A stretch of 64,000 nucleotides of DNA from Anadara kagoshimensis (Eukaryota > Mollusca > Bivalvia > Arcoida > Arcidae). A model generated the notes under the pieces. The model was given only the letters and a program-made list of their open reading frames with translations. It was not told the DNA's origin and did not search any database. A program made the position numbers and the translations under genes. Each line of letters starts with the position of its first letter. Positions within the stretch are counted from its first letter, which is position 1. Positions 12,840-26,974 of the stretch are shown piece after piece. The stretch lies in the NCBI GenBank assembly GCA_021292105.1, contig CM037865.1, forward strand, positions 66,600,630-66,664,629. Reading direction: 5' to 3'.

Positions 12840-13245
12840 ACAATAAAAAAACCCATACCAGTCAATGTTCAAATCACAATCCCAAAGTAAAGTAAAAACT
12901 TTGAAATTTACAAGTTAAGCTAAACACGTCGACTTCCATCAGTGAGTTGAAGTCAGGTGCTCTGGAAGGGTTAGTACCTCCAGTTTAGCTAGCTACACAC
13001 ACACCACGGGTGAAACTTAAATTGAAAATGAAAGAAGAAAGGAACATGGGACCATGAGACGTCAAATATATCCATGGTAATGTTGAATACAGATACGATG
13101 ACGACCATTTAAATTTTTTGAGAGCCTTCATAAGCCTAGTTTGCACTATCCCTGCGTCAACAATTTGCAAACCAGCTTTTCTTTTTATTATAAACTTCTT
13201 ATTATAAAGTTTTCGTAGTTGGAACAATTCTACCATAGCGTATTT
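12840..13245 (+). repeat. Dispersed repeat family R1, long copy
   Basis: Diverged near full-length copy. It includes the distal part GAGAGCCTTCATAAGCCTAG, ATCCCTGCGTCAACAA and GGAACAATTCTACCATAGCG that most copies lack. Confidence 0.75.
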
Positions 13246-13249
13246 ACAA

Positions 13250-14400
13250 CAATTAAGGTATACCGTTTTGCGGATTTGGTCAAGCATTACCTTCATCACG
13301 TTTGCTACTCAGTGTTATGTTTTTACAGTTTGCAAGCGTTGTGTTATCAGATACGTTGTCATTTAATGTACCCCAGTATGCTAATTTGCGTAATATTACG
13401 TTTTAGCACTTTACTACTGGTGTATCGGAGGGATGGATTCTATCACCTGCTTCACCAGGTATGTTTTATCTTTAAGTTAGTTTCTAAAAAAACCACGTGT
13501 ATTGATTTATTTCTCCTCTTGGGATAAATTCAATTGGAATTTTAATGGAATATTAATATCACACTTTTGGCTTTTAACTAGTTCGTGCTTATGGAAATAA
13601 ACACCTATTGCGTAAAGTAAGTGAGTGTTCTAAATTACTGAATACTTTAATAATTAATTGATAATCAATTATTTTTTAACAAGCTGTATGTCCTTTGTGC
13701 ATTTATATATCATAATAATTACGATATTTCTTCCAAATTGCATTTATCTTTAATTTCCATTTTATATGAAATATTCATTTTTCAATTGCAATCTTATGTC
13801 ATGTGTTCATTACATATAATTAGTTGTTAGCGTTGAGTTTACTCTAGCTGATAAAGTAAGTACTTGAGTATAACTAAGGACAACACAGAATACAAGTTAA
13901 TTTATCAAACGTTTATTACACTACTTTAGCACTACTCGTATTTGATTCCAAAACGACTCCCTAGTGCTTCAAAACAATTACTATTAAATGGTTACCAACC
14001 ATCAGACTTTTTTGATAACTTGAGATCCATCAACAAATACAGTGGTAGGGATAGTGATTGACGTATTATTGGCTACGCCCACAATGTTCCGACAAAGGTT
14101 CGACATGTATGCTTAAATTAGACGCAAAAAGAATGAAAACTCGGCCTGAATTGTGCCGTTTAATGACGTCACTGACACAAATCACTAGTTGCCTTAACGC
14201 TGCTTTGGTACCGTGATGGCGGCCAGTGTCGGAACACTGTGGGCGTAGTCGGCGAAAAGTTAATTAAGGAACGTACCATCTTTATGATTTTGAAGACTGC
14301 TTCGAACTTTAGAAAGCCTAGATTATACGAAGATTGTTTGATATGTAATGTATGCTCGATAACTCAAAAGCATTCGACCCAAATAATAAAATGAAAATTA
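13250..14400. other. No gene seen
   Basis: AT-rich sequence. A 102-codon plus-strand open frame at 13219-13527 overlaps the end of an R1 copy and has no recognisable domain, so it is not called as a gene. Confidence 0.45.
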
Positions 14401-14422
14401 AATCCCTTCAAAGTATTCTCCG

Positions 14423-14973
14423 CGGTAGACCTCTGAGGCAATGGCTGATGTCTGAGTCAAGGGCTCATCAGGACTTGTAACGACAACCAGACGGTAGACC
14501 TCTGAGACAATGACTGATGACTGAGTCAAGGGATTATCAGAACTTGTAAAGACGACCAGGCGGTAGACCTCTGAGGTACTGACTGATGACTGAGTCAAGG
14601 GTTCATCAGAACTTTTAACGACGACCAGGCGGTAGACCTCTGAGGCAATGACTGATGACTGAGTCAAGGGCTCATCAGAACTTGTAACGACGACCAGGCG
14701 GTAGACCTCTGATGCAATGACTGATGATTGAGTCAAGGGCTAATGAGAACTTGTAACGACGACCAGGCGGTAGACCCCTGAGGCAATGACTGATGACTGA
14801 GTCAAGGGCTAATGAGAACTTGTAACGACGACCAGGCGGTAGACCCCTGAGGCAAGACTGATGAATGAGTCAATGGCTAATCAGAATTTGTAACGACGAC
14901 CAGGTGATAGACCTCTGAGACAACGACTGATGACTGAGTCAAGGGCTCATCAGGACTTGTAACGACGACCAGA
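14423..14973. repeat. 69-bp minisatellite, about 8 units
   Basis: Unit starts CGGTAGACCTCTGAGGCAAT recur at 14423, 14492, 14561, 14630, 14699, 14768 and 14837, with one further unit after that. The unit length is a multiple of three. On the minus strand five units stay open as a 23-residue repeat containing DEPLTQSSVIASEVYRLVVV, but no start context, splice signals or homology support a gene. Confidence 0.9.
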
Positions 14974-15424
14974 TACGAACTTTTTAAGTATTGGAAATAT
15001 GAAAAAGTCGAACGGGGCAAGATCTGTGTGGCAAGATGGTAGTCTGTTTTTAAATTTTCTTACTGGTTCGAAATAATACAAGTTACGTCAACAGTAACAA
15101 TGTTTGCAAATTGTCTTTGATTAAATTTTGGGAAACATTTTGAGCACTTGCTAAGCGGTTTGCACTCGTACTCGTTTTTTTAGTCATCTGTCAATATATG
15201 TGGGATCCACCTGGCAGAAATCTTTCGTACTTTCAAAATACGCTTCTTTAAAATGAAATGCACCCACAATAGCGATATGCCACAGCTTTGGCAATATCTC
15301 GAATCATGTATCTGCCATCAATTTCAATTATTTGCCTCGCCTGTTAAAGTCACATGTTGACCAGATTTTGCTGTATATGCCAAAATGAAATGCACAAGCG
15401 TTAGCGATATGCCAACAGATAACG

Positions 15425-15625
15425 TTTTGTGAGATTTCCAAATAATATTCCCAAAGCAAAGTAAAAGCTTTGACAATTGGTACCTGGGTTTAAACCAAGT
15501 GGTGAGGTCGGATGCTGCGGATGGGTAAGCAACTCCTTTTCAGCTAGTTCTACTCGCCACATGAGAACATTGAAGAACGTAGAAACTCTAGGATGTCAAA
15601 TAAATTCAAAATAATTTTGGAAAGA
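15425..15625 (+). repeat. Dispersed repeat family R1, diverged copy
   Basis: Recognisable by TTTTCAGCTAGTTCTACTCGCC and the following GGATGTCAAATA block. Confidence 0.6.
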
Positions 15626-15879
15626 GAGACATCAAATATTAATTTAAATTTGCCATTCGACTACATTCATCGCTTATATAGGGAAAACAAAATCCACGTA
15701 CATTCATGCCTATAATTATAAAAAATAAAAAAAGTTAAAATGTTCTGACTTATAAAACCATTTAATAAAAACACATTATAATAGATATTATACATGTATA
15801 TACATTTTTTTATAAATAGTATGCATGCAGGATAGTTATTTTGAAGCCTCAGAATGTAACAAAATACTTTTGCTTTGGT

Positions 15880-16250
15880 CTAATTGACGTATCGCCAGCC
15901 ACGCCCGAAATGTCTTGAAAAAGGCCCGACATGCTTGAATTACACACACAAAAAAATGAAAACTTGGCCTGAATTGTGCCCTTTAATAACGTCACTGACA
16001 CAAGAACGAAGTTTGGGGAGACTTATTGTTTTACCCCCGCTTCTTCTTCTTCTTCTTCATTATTATTGTTATTCCTTCCTTTTCTTCCCCACTCAACTTG
16101 TCCGCGCGTTTTCTATGAGAAGAATAGTCAAATCTTGTTAAAACTTCACACAGAGATGGATCCCTATCCTAAGTGGTGCAATTAGGTATTATAATTATTT
16201 AAAATGACGGCCGTTGCCATGGAAACGGAAAAAGGCGAGGACATCCATCA
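15880..16250 (+). repeat. Bivalve-type dispersed repeat with GTCCGCGCG and GTTGCCATGGAAACGG
   Basis: GAACGAAGTTTG, a (TTC)n run at 16040-16060, TTGTCCGCGCGTT and GTTGCCATGGAAACGG appear in this order. The same order of blocks occurs at 57150-57500. Short open frames across it are incidental. Confidence 0.6.
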
Positions 16251-16836
16251 TTACATTAATTAATGCTCATTGCATTATGTTTTTTTCGTGGTTGCATAAT
16301 CTAATAGAGTCAAATACATGTTTGAAGTTATCGGGTTTCATTACAGCGATAATACTAACTGTCCATACGACAAAGTAATACATACCCATAGCTATTTCTA
16401 CTATCAATGGTAAAATATAATTTTTTCAATTTAAATTTGTGATTGAAAACAAAAGTTAGGATACTTAATGAAAATCAAAGACTACATCATGCTGACACAT
16501 GTTTCCCGTTTAAATAGTGATGAAATATATGACAAATCCTACATGGAATTACAAATAGAAAACGACAATTTGTAAAACACGTACGTAGCAACAGCCAATG
16601 CAACACTAAGACTAAACAATAAAAACTAATGACAGAAAGCATTAACATAACAAAGACAAAAAATCATAATTTTAAACAATACTTCATAACATCACACATT
16701 TTAAATTTAAAAGCCCGTGACTCTAACGCACTTATGAAATAAAAAGTTATAGAAATGCTACTAGAAAATTATATTCAAAACAATTTTTAAACATTTGAAA
16801 ACGGGGGGGGGGCTTTGAAATCCTTAGATATTAAAA

Positions 16837-17063
16837 TTACATTCTGCGTATTTTCATCTCAGTTGTCTTTAGATAGTAGTAGTGTCCATGCCATTGGACC
16901 CAAACTACTCCTTGAGCGAATTTAGTGTGACCATACAGTCCATTCAGATTAGAAAAGTGACAATTATTATACCACCAAGCTCCCCTACGAATCACCGAAC
17001 AGTAGGTATGGTCATTGTCGTATGTTGCAAATCCAGATCCTTTGTCATGGTCTAGTGCATCGC
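16837..17063 (-). CDS. Gene A exon 7: C-terminal fibrinogen-related segment and stop
   Basis: 227 nt, acceptor TGTTTTAG, TAA at 16839-16837. Holds the calcium-site DND, both C-terminal cysteines and WWYNNCH. A run of ten G (16803-16812, plus strand) lies in the 3' UTR. Confidence 0.9.
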
Positions 17064-19236
17064 CTAAAACATAAAACATGAAAAAGACAACTAATATAAA
17101 CTTCCCTGGTTAAATTATGCTTAATTTACCGAATTTGTTAGTCCTCAATTTTTATTTTTATTTTGTATTGTTTAAATGAACTGGTATGTTTGTTTTTTAT
17201 GTTATATTTACCAGTCTCATCTTAATAAACAAACGAAATTAATAACAATTAATTAATAAATTGAATTATAAATGAAAAAACAAACATACTAATCGATGTT
17301 CGAATCACAATCCAGAAGGAAAGTAAAAAACTTTGGAACAGACATGTTATGTAAGACACGTTTAACTTCCACCAGGGAAGTGAGGCCGGGTGCTTCGAAA
17401 GGATAAGCACCTCCTGTTTAGCTAGCTATACTCGCCGCGTGTGTGATCAGAATTGTGTGAAATGAACATGAAAATTTGGGACGTCAAATATATCTAGGGC
17501 AATCCTAAAGAAAGAGACATCAAACTTATCAACAATAATGTGAACACAGCCATAAACTTTTTGAGAGCCTTGATAATTAACTGGTGGATAATATATAATG
17601 AGATTAAGTATACAGTTATACTAATTACTTATATACAAAGCAACTTAAAAGACTGAAACATACTTTCGTTGACAGGTATCTTTTGTTACACTAAATTTAG
17701 CTCAACTGTTACTTAAAAATCATATAATTCAATTACCAATGAAAGAAATTGACAACATAATTGCTTCTTTCTTAGGCAGTTAATCCCCTTATTTATTATT
17801 TAATTGACAGAAGAAAATCGGTCAGAGATTCAATTGACCAGTTGAATTACCAGCTAAATTGTAAACTTGTTTGATCAATTATTTATGAAACTCGACTCAT
17901 TTACAACTCAAGATTTGATGCTGCAATATTGAATAAACAAAATATTTTTATGCTGAATTTTTTTTTGTATACTACATTTGCCTTATGTACAAGTATTAAG
18001 TTAAAAATATTACTATATGGAAGATTTGGTGAATGAAATGGCACCTGTCCATTCTTATTGGGAATAATTACCGGAATCGACGTGGTTGCATTTGAATTCA
18101 GGTGCCATAATTATCATCATCCCCAATTGGGTTGTTGAAGTAGGACCTTATAAGATTCTGTTACAAAAGTTGCTAAAGTTTCTGATTTTTATTTCTTCGA
18201 CATGGAACATTGAAATATGATCATAAAACAACATATATGATAATGTATTTTTAATGATTTTTTCATAATAATTGGTCTCAGAATAATATGGGGGAGTCGA
18301 AATTGGAATTTCTAAGGTTAAAAAATAGACAATATTTTAAATGTAATTGCAACAACATATTATTTACAAATTCTGTTACATATCTTACATTTGACATGTT
18401 GACCAGTGTTAAATAGTATATGTAAAAATTTGTAAATAATAAATCTGTAGTCCTTTTTTTCCAGAAAAAATGTGTATGATGATTCTATATACGAAATTTT
18501 AAATTATGATATTGTAATTGGATGGGAATGAAGCCCAAATTCCTCTATTTCTGTTCATCCCCAATAAGAACCATATCTTCACCTAATATTTTAGATTCCA
18601 TGGGGATTAACAAATAACTTGAAATAAATATTTATACTTGCACTTAAAATCAAAATAAATATATAATTTGAATTAACAATGAATAAATAAATAAATAAAT
18701 GAATACATAATAAAATGAATAAATAAATAAATGAATACATAATAAAATAAATAAATAAATATTCAGTATACAGTAACAATGACAAATTGAAACTAGTCAA
18801 TCATGATTAAGTATACAATATGAGCCTATGTTTTTTCGCTGCAAGTGACACTTCGCGTGTTTTACTCAATTCGGCAGTTTTTAAAGTTAATATTCTGACT
18901 TTTTGGTTGTGATTTGAACATAGATTGGTCAAGTAGAGGTTGATAATATAGGACACAAAGTTTTTATATTTAGAATGTAGAAGATTACCTGCAGTCCCTG
19001 TGTAGGAATCATAATTCAAATTGTAATTTACCGATGCGTCACCTAGTCTAAAGTTACTGTACACTGCGTATTTCCAAACCCCAGAATGATCTTCCAAATC
19101 AAATCGTAATGAATAGGTGGCGGAAGATGTAAGTTCATATAATTTGTCAAGACCTACAAAATTAATAAAAACAAGATTAAGATTAAGCGCATCTCGTATT
19201 TAGCGAAAATATTACGTAAATAGCGCGCGCGCGTGT

Positions 19237-19294
<58 letters not shown>

Positions 19295-22200
19295 TTCGGT
19301 CACGTTTGAAATAACATGCATGTATTTCAAAAGGAAAACAAATTGTCATATATTTGGTTTTTTATGTATTGGTATTGCAAGTATTTTTCTACAACTATAG
19401 GTTTCACTGGCATCCTGGACAGAAATACTTCAAGAGAAAGAAAAACGATGACACCGATAAAAATGCGACAAGTAAAATGTAAAGGATCAACCCACACGTT
19501 TGGAGGCCTCTTAAGTTCATCGCAGTTTTGTTGATAAGTTTGATGTCTCTGTGTCAAGAATTGCCCTGGATATATTTGACGTATCATAGTTCCATGTTCC
19601 TTTTACACAATTTTGATTACACACGTGGCGGGTGTAGCTAACTAAACAGGAGGTGCTTACCCTTCCGAAGCACCCGACCTCACTTCCCTGGTGGAAATTT
19701 ACGTGTCTAACCTAACTTGTCAGTTCCAAAGTTTTTACTTTGCTTCTGGATTGTGATTCGGACATGGATTAGTATGTTTGTTTTTGATTGTAACCGGACA
19801 CCGGTTTGTCAACTATAAAACAATTTTACATTTTGTATTTGTTTTTATATTTATCTATAGGAGGCTAACTAAAAGTCCTAGCGGACACAGTTAATAAGTC
19901 AATGCATTTGCGAAAGGCATAGCAAGTTATTTTGCCAAAATACAATTCAGGTTACCTTTATACAATTAAAGCGTAAAAAAGATCTTCTTGTGTGGAAAGA
20001 TTTTCAGTGATTAAAGATATGGTTCAAATTATATCCTTTCTTTCTGTCAAATGTTATTGTAAAACAACTCTCATAGTAGTAGTAGCAGTAGTAGTAGGGA
20101 ATGCAGATTATAGTACCAAAAAGACCAATTCTTTGATATGATTAAAAATATAAGTTTTTTGTTCCATTTTTTAAATGTTATATTAACTGGGTTTTTTTTA
20201 TAAAATTGGATGTTTTGTTCAAATATTATACAATTTATTATTGTAAAATGTATAATATCTGAATTACTAACATAATTAAACATTACATAAAAACTTAACT
20301 CATATTTGGTAACAATATCAAAAGGATTCATAATTTTCCTGTAACACCGGTATATATTCCGATAGTTGTCTCATAAAAGCATTCAATTGACAGACAAATT
20401 GGTCAGTTTCAAAGAATTAACTTTTTGTCAAACTTTTATATATGTATATGGTGCACGATAACCCTTTTTGCGTTTGATTTATACAAAGCGAGATAATTTA
20501 CCAAGCCAGAATTCGCCGGCTGTGTTCCCAAATCCATTGACATAAGAAGTCCAATTTCGATAGAAATCTGTGGAACCATCCAATCTTCGCTGGAACACCT
20601 GAAATAATTACAAATAAACAATGCAATACTTTTTGAATTTATATTGGACCTTCAGCTTATTGTTATGGTTCTGAAAGATTGAAATGAAGGCATGCATACT
20701 GTTTTAATTTCAAAATACTGCTGAAATAGATATACATGCGATGTTGGGGCATCTAGGTATTTTACGCAACAATTGAACAAACTGGAAATAGTTAGTTTTT
20801 TGGCTGTACATTTTGTCATTTTGGTAAATCAAACGTTTTTCAGAATCTTGTCAGTTTCAAAGTTTTTACTTTGCTTTGGAATTATGATTTTGACTTTTAT
20901 TAGAATTTTTATTAAACGGGAGGTACTTGTCCCTCTGAGCACCTGGCCCAACCTCCCTGTTGGAAGTTCACATTTTCAACTTTTTTGTCAAAATAAACGT
21001 TCTATTTTGCTCTGCTTTGGAATTGTGATATTGACATAGATGAGTATGTTTGTTTTTATTAGTATGTTTATCACTTAATGTTGTTTCTGCTACATCTTTT
21101 TAATAACATTTAGACCGCCTGTTTTTAAGAAGATGACTCATTGCCTTTAAGACCTTTTAGAGGATATTCGTATAAAATGTAGATATTATATATTGAATGT
21201 AAATGTATAACGGTTATGCTTCAGATTACATTTTGATGGTGTAACTCAACATTGTAATTATGACTTAATCACAGCAATCTTTATAAACAAAGAATGAGTC
21301 ATGTAGAAATGGACAAAGCAAGATGATTGTCACTGATAACTTTCCGCTATCTGCATATACAGTGCGTATAATTCACGAAGTATGCATGGTCATGATTGTG
21401 AATTCATGTGAGATTTAAAATAAATCAATTAGCGCATTAGTATCTCTTTGGTCGTCATAGCTGTTGTTATGTTGGTCACAGTCTAGTAGATAAGTGTACA
21501 TTTGATATTATCATTATATGATTTTATGAAATCCAGACCACAATAATAATCTTGTCAATGTATTTTAATTAACTACGATCTGATTTATTTTATTATTAAC
21601 ATTTTGAATAGCAAAATATAAGGTTATCGTGATAACATTAACTTAATGCAAATATAAACTATACAAAAGCTTAACTATCGATTAACTTCAATGTTTTAAT
21701 TATTTGTATTAATTCAGTTTCATTTAGTTTATTTTTTCACTGAATTTTGTTTTCTACAGGTAAACTAAGATCTTGAGGGTATTCTTTGTGTATCTGCCTA
21801 AGAATAATATAAAATATACAAAAGCTTAACCATCGATGTACTTCAATGTTTTTATTATTTGTATTAATTCATTTTCAATTAGTTTAGTTTTTTCACTTAG
21901 TTTTGTCTCATTTATCATAAAGGTAAACTCAGGTCTGTAGGGTATTCTTAGTAGCTGTTGTCCCTCTGATACGTTGATATAGCATTATCGACAGCTTCAT
22001 TCATATAAGTCATTCAGAACTGAGTTCTGATCGGCATATACGTATTCACGCGATACGTGTTTATACAGGCGTTTCTTTTCCTTACCAGTATACGGCAAGG
22101 ACTAGCCTAATGTCTTTATTTATGAATGTACAAAAGGTAAAACAACACAAGAATAAAATTAATTTATTACACTTGTTTGGCCTAGAGTCTCGATGTAAAT

Positions 22201-22902
22201 GAAATATTCTTGACTTGGATATTACACTTCGTGAAATCAAATCTTGTTTTAAAGTAGGCTTTAGCATTTTTGTATATGTTAACAGAAACAGTGAAAGATA
22301 ATTATTTTCAAGAGTGGAGTGCTTTGAAATCTGGTTCAAGTAAACTAGGGTTTTACCACTGTATTAAGAGTATGCTAGAACCAGAAAAATACTTAACGTG
22401 TTTGAAAAATAAGCTGTTTAGAACAGCTTTATGTAGGTTTAGGGTTTCAAACCACAATCTTGAGATTGAAGCAGGTACACATTGTTTGAATGTGAACTTA
22501 ATAAAGACATTAGAAATATTTGTAAGATAGAAGACTACTTCACTAGATTTAGAAGTGTACAAGCTTTATTTCAAACTGATGAGGAATAAATCCTGTATAA
22601 TTGTGGCAAATCTATATATCTGGCGTTTAAAGAAATGGACAATTTTCTAAAAACTTAGGAGTAAGTGAAATTATGAGTGTTTATGACTACACAAAATTGA
22701 TAAATCTTTTGTGTGTTATATGTATTATACATGTATTATATGTGCGCACATTGAAATGTTATATACAATGTATTTAAATTTGAATTGTACTATGGTCATT
22801 TAGCCTTGCATACTTACATCACGATAATTCTACCAGAGCAAAGCGTTCTTTATACTTGATTCATGCGTCGTAGCATGATTGCCTGTTGTTTTAAATATTA
22901 CT

Positions 22903-22941
<39 letters not shown>

Positions 22942-24834
22942 CTTTACCGTCCATCCATTTCTTTCCATATCACAAAAAACATCATAATGACCGGTAGATC
23001 TGTATATGGTATACACACCATTTGTCACATGGCCCATTAAAAAAACGTCTTGGCAATCTTGAGGCTCTAAAATAATAATGTGATGTTAAACACTTAAGGT
23101 AAGGAAAATACAAAGAAAGTTCTATATAAAAGCAATTTGTTGATGTTATTTATGTAGGATGAAGCACATAATAGGTCAATATAATATTTTCAAGTAATGT
23201 TTTAGTAATAAAAAATAATTGTTGTTTTATGCGTTTGTTGATGAAATTTTATCATAAAAATAATAATTATAACAATACATATCATACAATTTTCTGTTAT
23301 CTACTTCTATATATATTTTAATTTTGTATTTCTACAATCTGAATAGTTAGATAAACCTCCATCATTAACATATTTTAGGACGGTGTATGTTGACTAACAT
23401 TAATCTTTTCATATGACTGCTCTTTTTAATTTAGAAAACAAATGAGTCAGTAAAAGCGTTAATGAAGTAATTAAAGTTAAAGAATAACAGGTTAAAATAC
23501 CAAAAACACTTAATGTCGGACACTACTAAAGGTTGTCTTAATATAGCACGTCGAAAAACATCGGAATTCAACCAGAGATACTTAAGTTTATCATAGAGAT
23601 GTTAAGGTTCAAATCACAAACGACCGTTCTCTATTAGGTATATTTAAGATCAACGGTCCCAAAAGGATCAGGTATAACAAAACAACAAGATCTAATTTAT
23701 GATAAACGGTTTACAAGAGGATGCTGTGTGATGAAACAACAAGATCTAATTTATGATAAACGGTTTACAAGAGGATGCTGTGTGATGAAACAACAAGATC
23801 TAATTTATGATAAACGGTTTACAAGTGGATACTGTGTGATGAAACAACAAGATCAAAACTCCTGAAAAGCGTTCTCAAAGAAGATCAACTCTTTCTCTTG
23901 ATAGTTTGTCAACCATACCTTTTTCACAATATGTGGCGTTTTGTGCCCATGTGCCAGTTGACAGACATGTCACTGATGAAGAACCATGAAGAAGGTATCC
24001 GGGGAGGCATTTATAGTTACGAGAACGCCCAACTAAGTTACTTCCAGGTTCCAAAGTACCATTAGCTATTGTAGGTGGTTCGTCACATTCTTAAATGATA
24101 AGATATTGGATATCAATTGATTGACCATAATTTATTAAGATACATTATACCCTGTTTTGCTGATGTCTCTGTTTCCAGGGTTGCCCTTGATATATTTAGC
24201 GTCTCATAATTCCATGTAAATTCTACTTTCAATTTTGATTACACAGGTGTAGCTAGCTAATCAGAAGGTGCTAAACTCTTCTGGTGCATCAGTCCTCACT
24301 TCCTTGTGAAAGTTTGCGTGTTTAAACTAATTTGTCAGTTTTAAAACATGTCCAACCCATGTCTAAATAAAAATCCGAAAGCAAAGTAGAAACTGTGATA
24401 CTAGTAAATAAGATTAAACACTTGAACTTTAACTTTTTATTTTTTACAATCGTACTTAAACCTTAGTACATATGGGTTTCCTATTGAGATGTATTAACCT
24501 CGATGTGTAATCGAGTACAAGGGTCCGTTAACACATTTAACTCGTTCTGTTTTCGAAATTCAGTATGCATTTAATGTTTAGAGTATCATAATGCCTATAC
24601 TCTATTTTGTAAGTTTTGTAGTTTGTATTTGTACAGACCGAAACAGGAAACACAAGTAAACATTGTCGTAATCAAAATTTGTTCAGGCAGGTTCACTCGC
24701 AGATGAATTGTTTTCAACTATAGCACTGCTGTTGGGAATCTTGAGTTTTACACAATATTTCTTTAATAAACCCGACCTTTGAATTACCACGTTTGTAAAA
24801 AAAATACAAAAATAAAACAAAAATAGCAATTAAA

Positions 24835-24865
<31 letters not shown>

Positions 24866-26927
24866 TTTATAGTTCATCTTACTGTATATGTTACAATAAG
24901 GCCCATATTGCTGGATATTGATGCATTGAGAATTGTTTGGACACTCCGTTTGAGAGCAATTTCCTAAGTCAATCTGTAATGAAAAACATTAATAAATAAC
25001 AAATTACATGTCTATTACTTGAAATTATCTAACTATCCGAGTATGTTAAATGAAAAAAAATCCAGAAAAATCAGTATACAGGTTTAACCAAAAAGTTAGA
25101 AGACCCCCTTATAAAAACCTTTGTAAAACTACAGTTTTGATGGTCTTAGTACTTTACGTTGTTATAGATCTATCAAAAAAATACATACTAATCCATGTCT
25201 GAATCACAATTTGGAACTGAATTGGAACTGATAAGTTAGATTAAGCACGTGAACTTCCACCAGGAAAGTAAAGCCGGGTGCTCCCAAAGGGTAAGCACCT
25301 CCTGTTTAGCTTGCTACACCCACCGCGTGTGTAATTAAAATTGTGGGAAAGGAACATGAAACTATGGGATGGAAAATAAATCCAGGTTAACTAATATTTG
25401 TCGAATGACTATTTCTATCGATTACCAATTGAAATTGATAGAAGGTTGAATATGGAACAAGTGAATTGCGAGTGGTAAAAATAATAAACAAATTAAAAGT
25501 ACATTATTGGGGCCAAAAGACCAAACATATTACAAGAATTTATTATGAATGACGGATTATGGACATGATTTTCAGGTACAGTCTTTTTTTAAAAAAAAAA
25601 TGAAATATTAGAATGATAGAGATTGAATGTAAAATAAGTAGTAATACCACGCGTAATTCTTAATTTGCCAGCGCTCAAAGTGATTGTATTGTGATTTGAA
25701 CACGAATCAGTTTGTCTGTGTTTGATTAAAGAATAAATATAATCTATTCATATCACCAATTCCTAAAATTTCTTTTAAATTTACATAAATAAATCTTTCT
25801 TTCATTTCTGTTTAAAATGTATTACCATTAGGGAAGCTGAAAATAAACAAAATAGTGATTCTATTTCAGTTTTACTAAAAGTGCATTTATCTAAAACCTG
25901 TTTACAGCTATAAATCATCAAAAACAAACATACTTATCCATTTCCGAATCACAATCCAGAAGCAAAGTAAAAACTTTGGAACTGACAAGTTAGGTTAGAC
26001 ACGTGAACTTCCACCAGGGAAGTGAGGACGGGTGCTCCGGAAGGGTAAGCACCTCCTGTTTAGCTAGCTACACCCGTCACGTGTGTAATCAAAATTGTGT
26101 GAAAGGAACATGGAACTATGAGACGTCAAATATATCCAATGCAATCCTGGACACAGAGACATCAAACTTATCAACAATACTGTGATGACGGCCTTTGTTA
26201 ATAATTTATATTTGTTCCCTCTATCTGTTGGCATTGTTGGTTGTTCAGGATATTTAAAAATTTTATTATTTTTTCCAGTTTATCTTTGTTCTAGTTACAT
26301 AATTTAGCAATGCTTTAATCTAAAGAAAGCTAGATGTGGTTACATGCTCTTTTACATTTTGAATTCCTTTGTCATTGTAGTATTATGGCACTTTCACAAC
26401 ACTCATCCTCGTCGCCATTGAAGGGACCAGAGCTGAAAAAAACTTTATACCTAGGACGGGGATTGGACCCGCGACCTTCTGCTCCGGAGTCAGATGCTCT
26501 ACCATGAAACCATAGCCTACATCCATACGGAGTGTAAATTACACAACAATATTAACATCATTTATTTAGAAATTAGTACAGTAAAATCGTTAAATCTTGG
26601 TTACTTATTATGTTTCATAATTTTTATAGAATTTAAGGCTTCTTTATATGCAACGGGTTCCTCGAATTATTTTGATAACTTTTAGTTCATTAATTGTTTT
26701 TGACATCTTTCAAATCGAGTACATTGCCCAGGTCAATATCTTCATCTCCTTTTTAATATAAAGTTTTATAGTAAGTTTCCATTTCTAATAAAATCTGTTC
26801 TTGGTTATTTATAATACCACCATAATTACATGCCTATTTTATGCTGCAGTTTTATTAAAAAATTTCTTTTTTCTAATCAAAAGAAGTGGAATGTTTTGTT
26901 ATTTTTTTACGTTCTTCTATCCACACA

Positions 26928-26974
<47 letters not shown>

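Noticed and set aside
13219..13527. 102-codon open frame
   Set aside because: Overlaps the end of an R1 copy, has no recognisable domain, and AT-rich chance is the simpler explanation.
14398..14736. Protein-coding repeat gene
   Set aside because: The frame follows from a 69-bp minisatellite; later units break it and nothing supports transcription or splicing.
20436..20621. 61-codon open frame on the minus strand
   Set aside because: It is gene A exon 5 read in the wrong frame; the splice-consistent frame encodes the fibrinogen-domain segment.
23681..23868. CRISPR array
   Set aside because: Units are contiguous 54-bp tandem repeats without unique spacers, in an animal intron.
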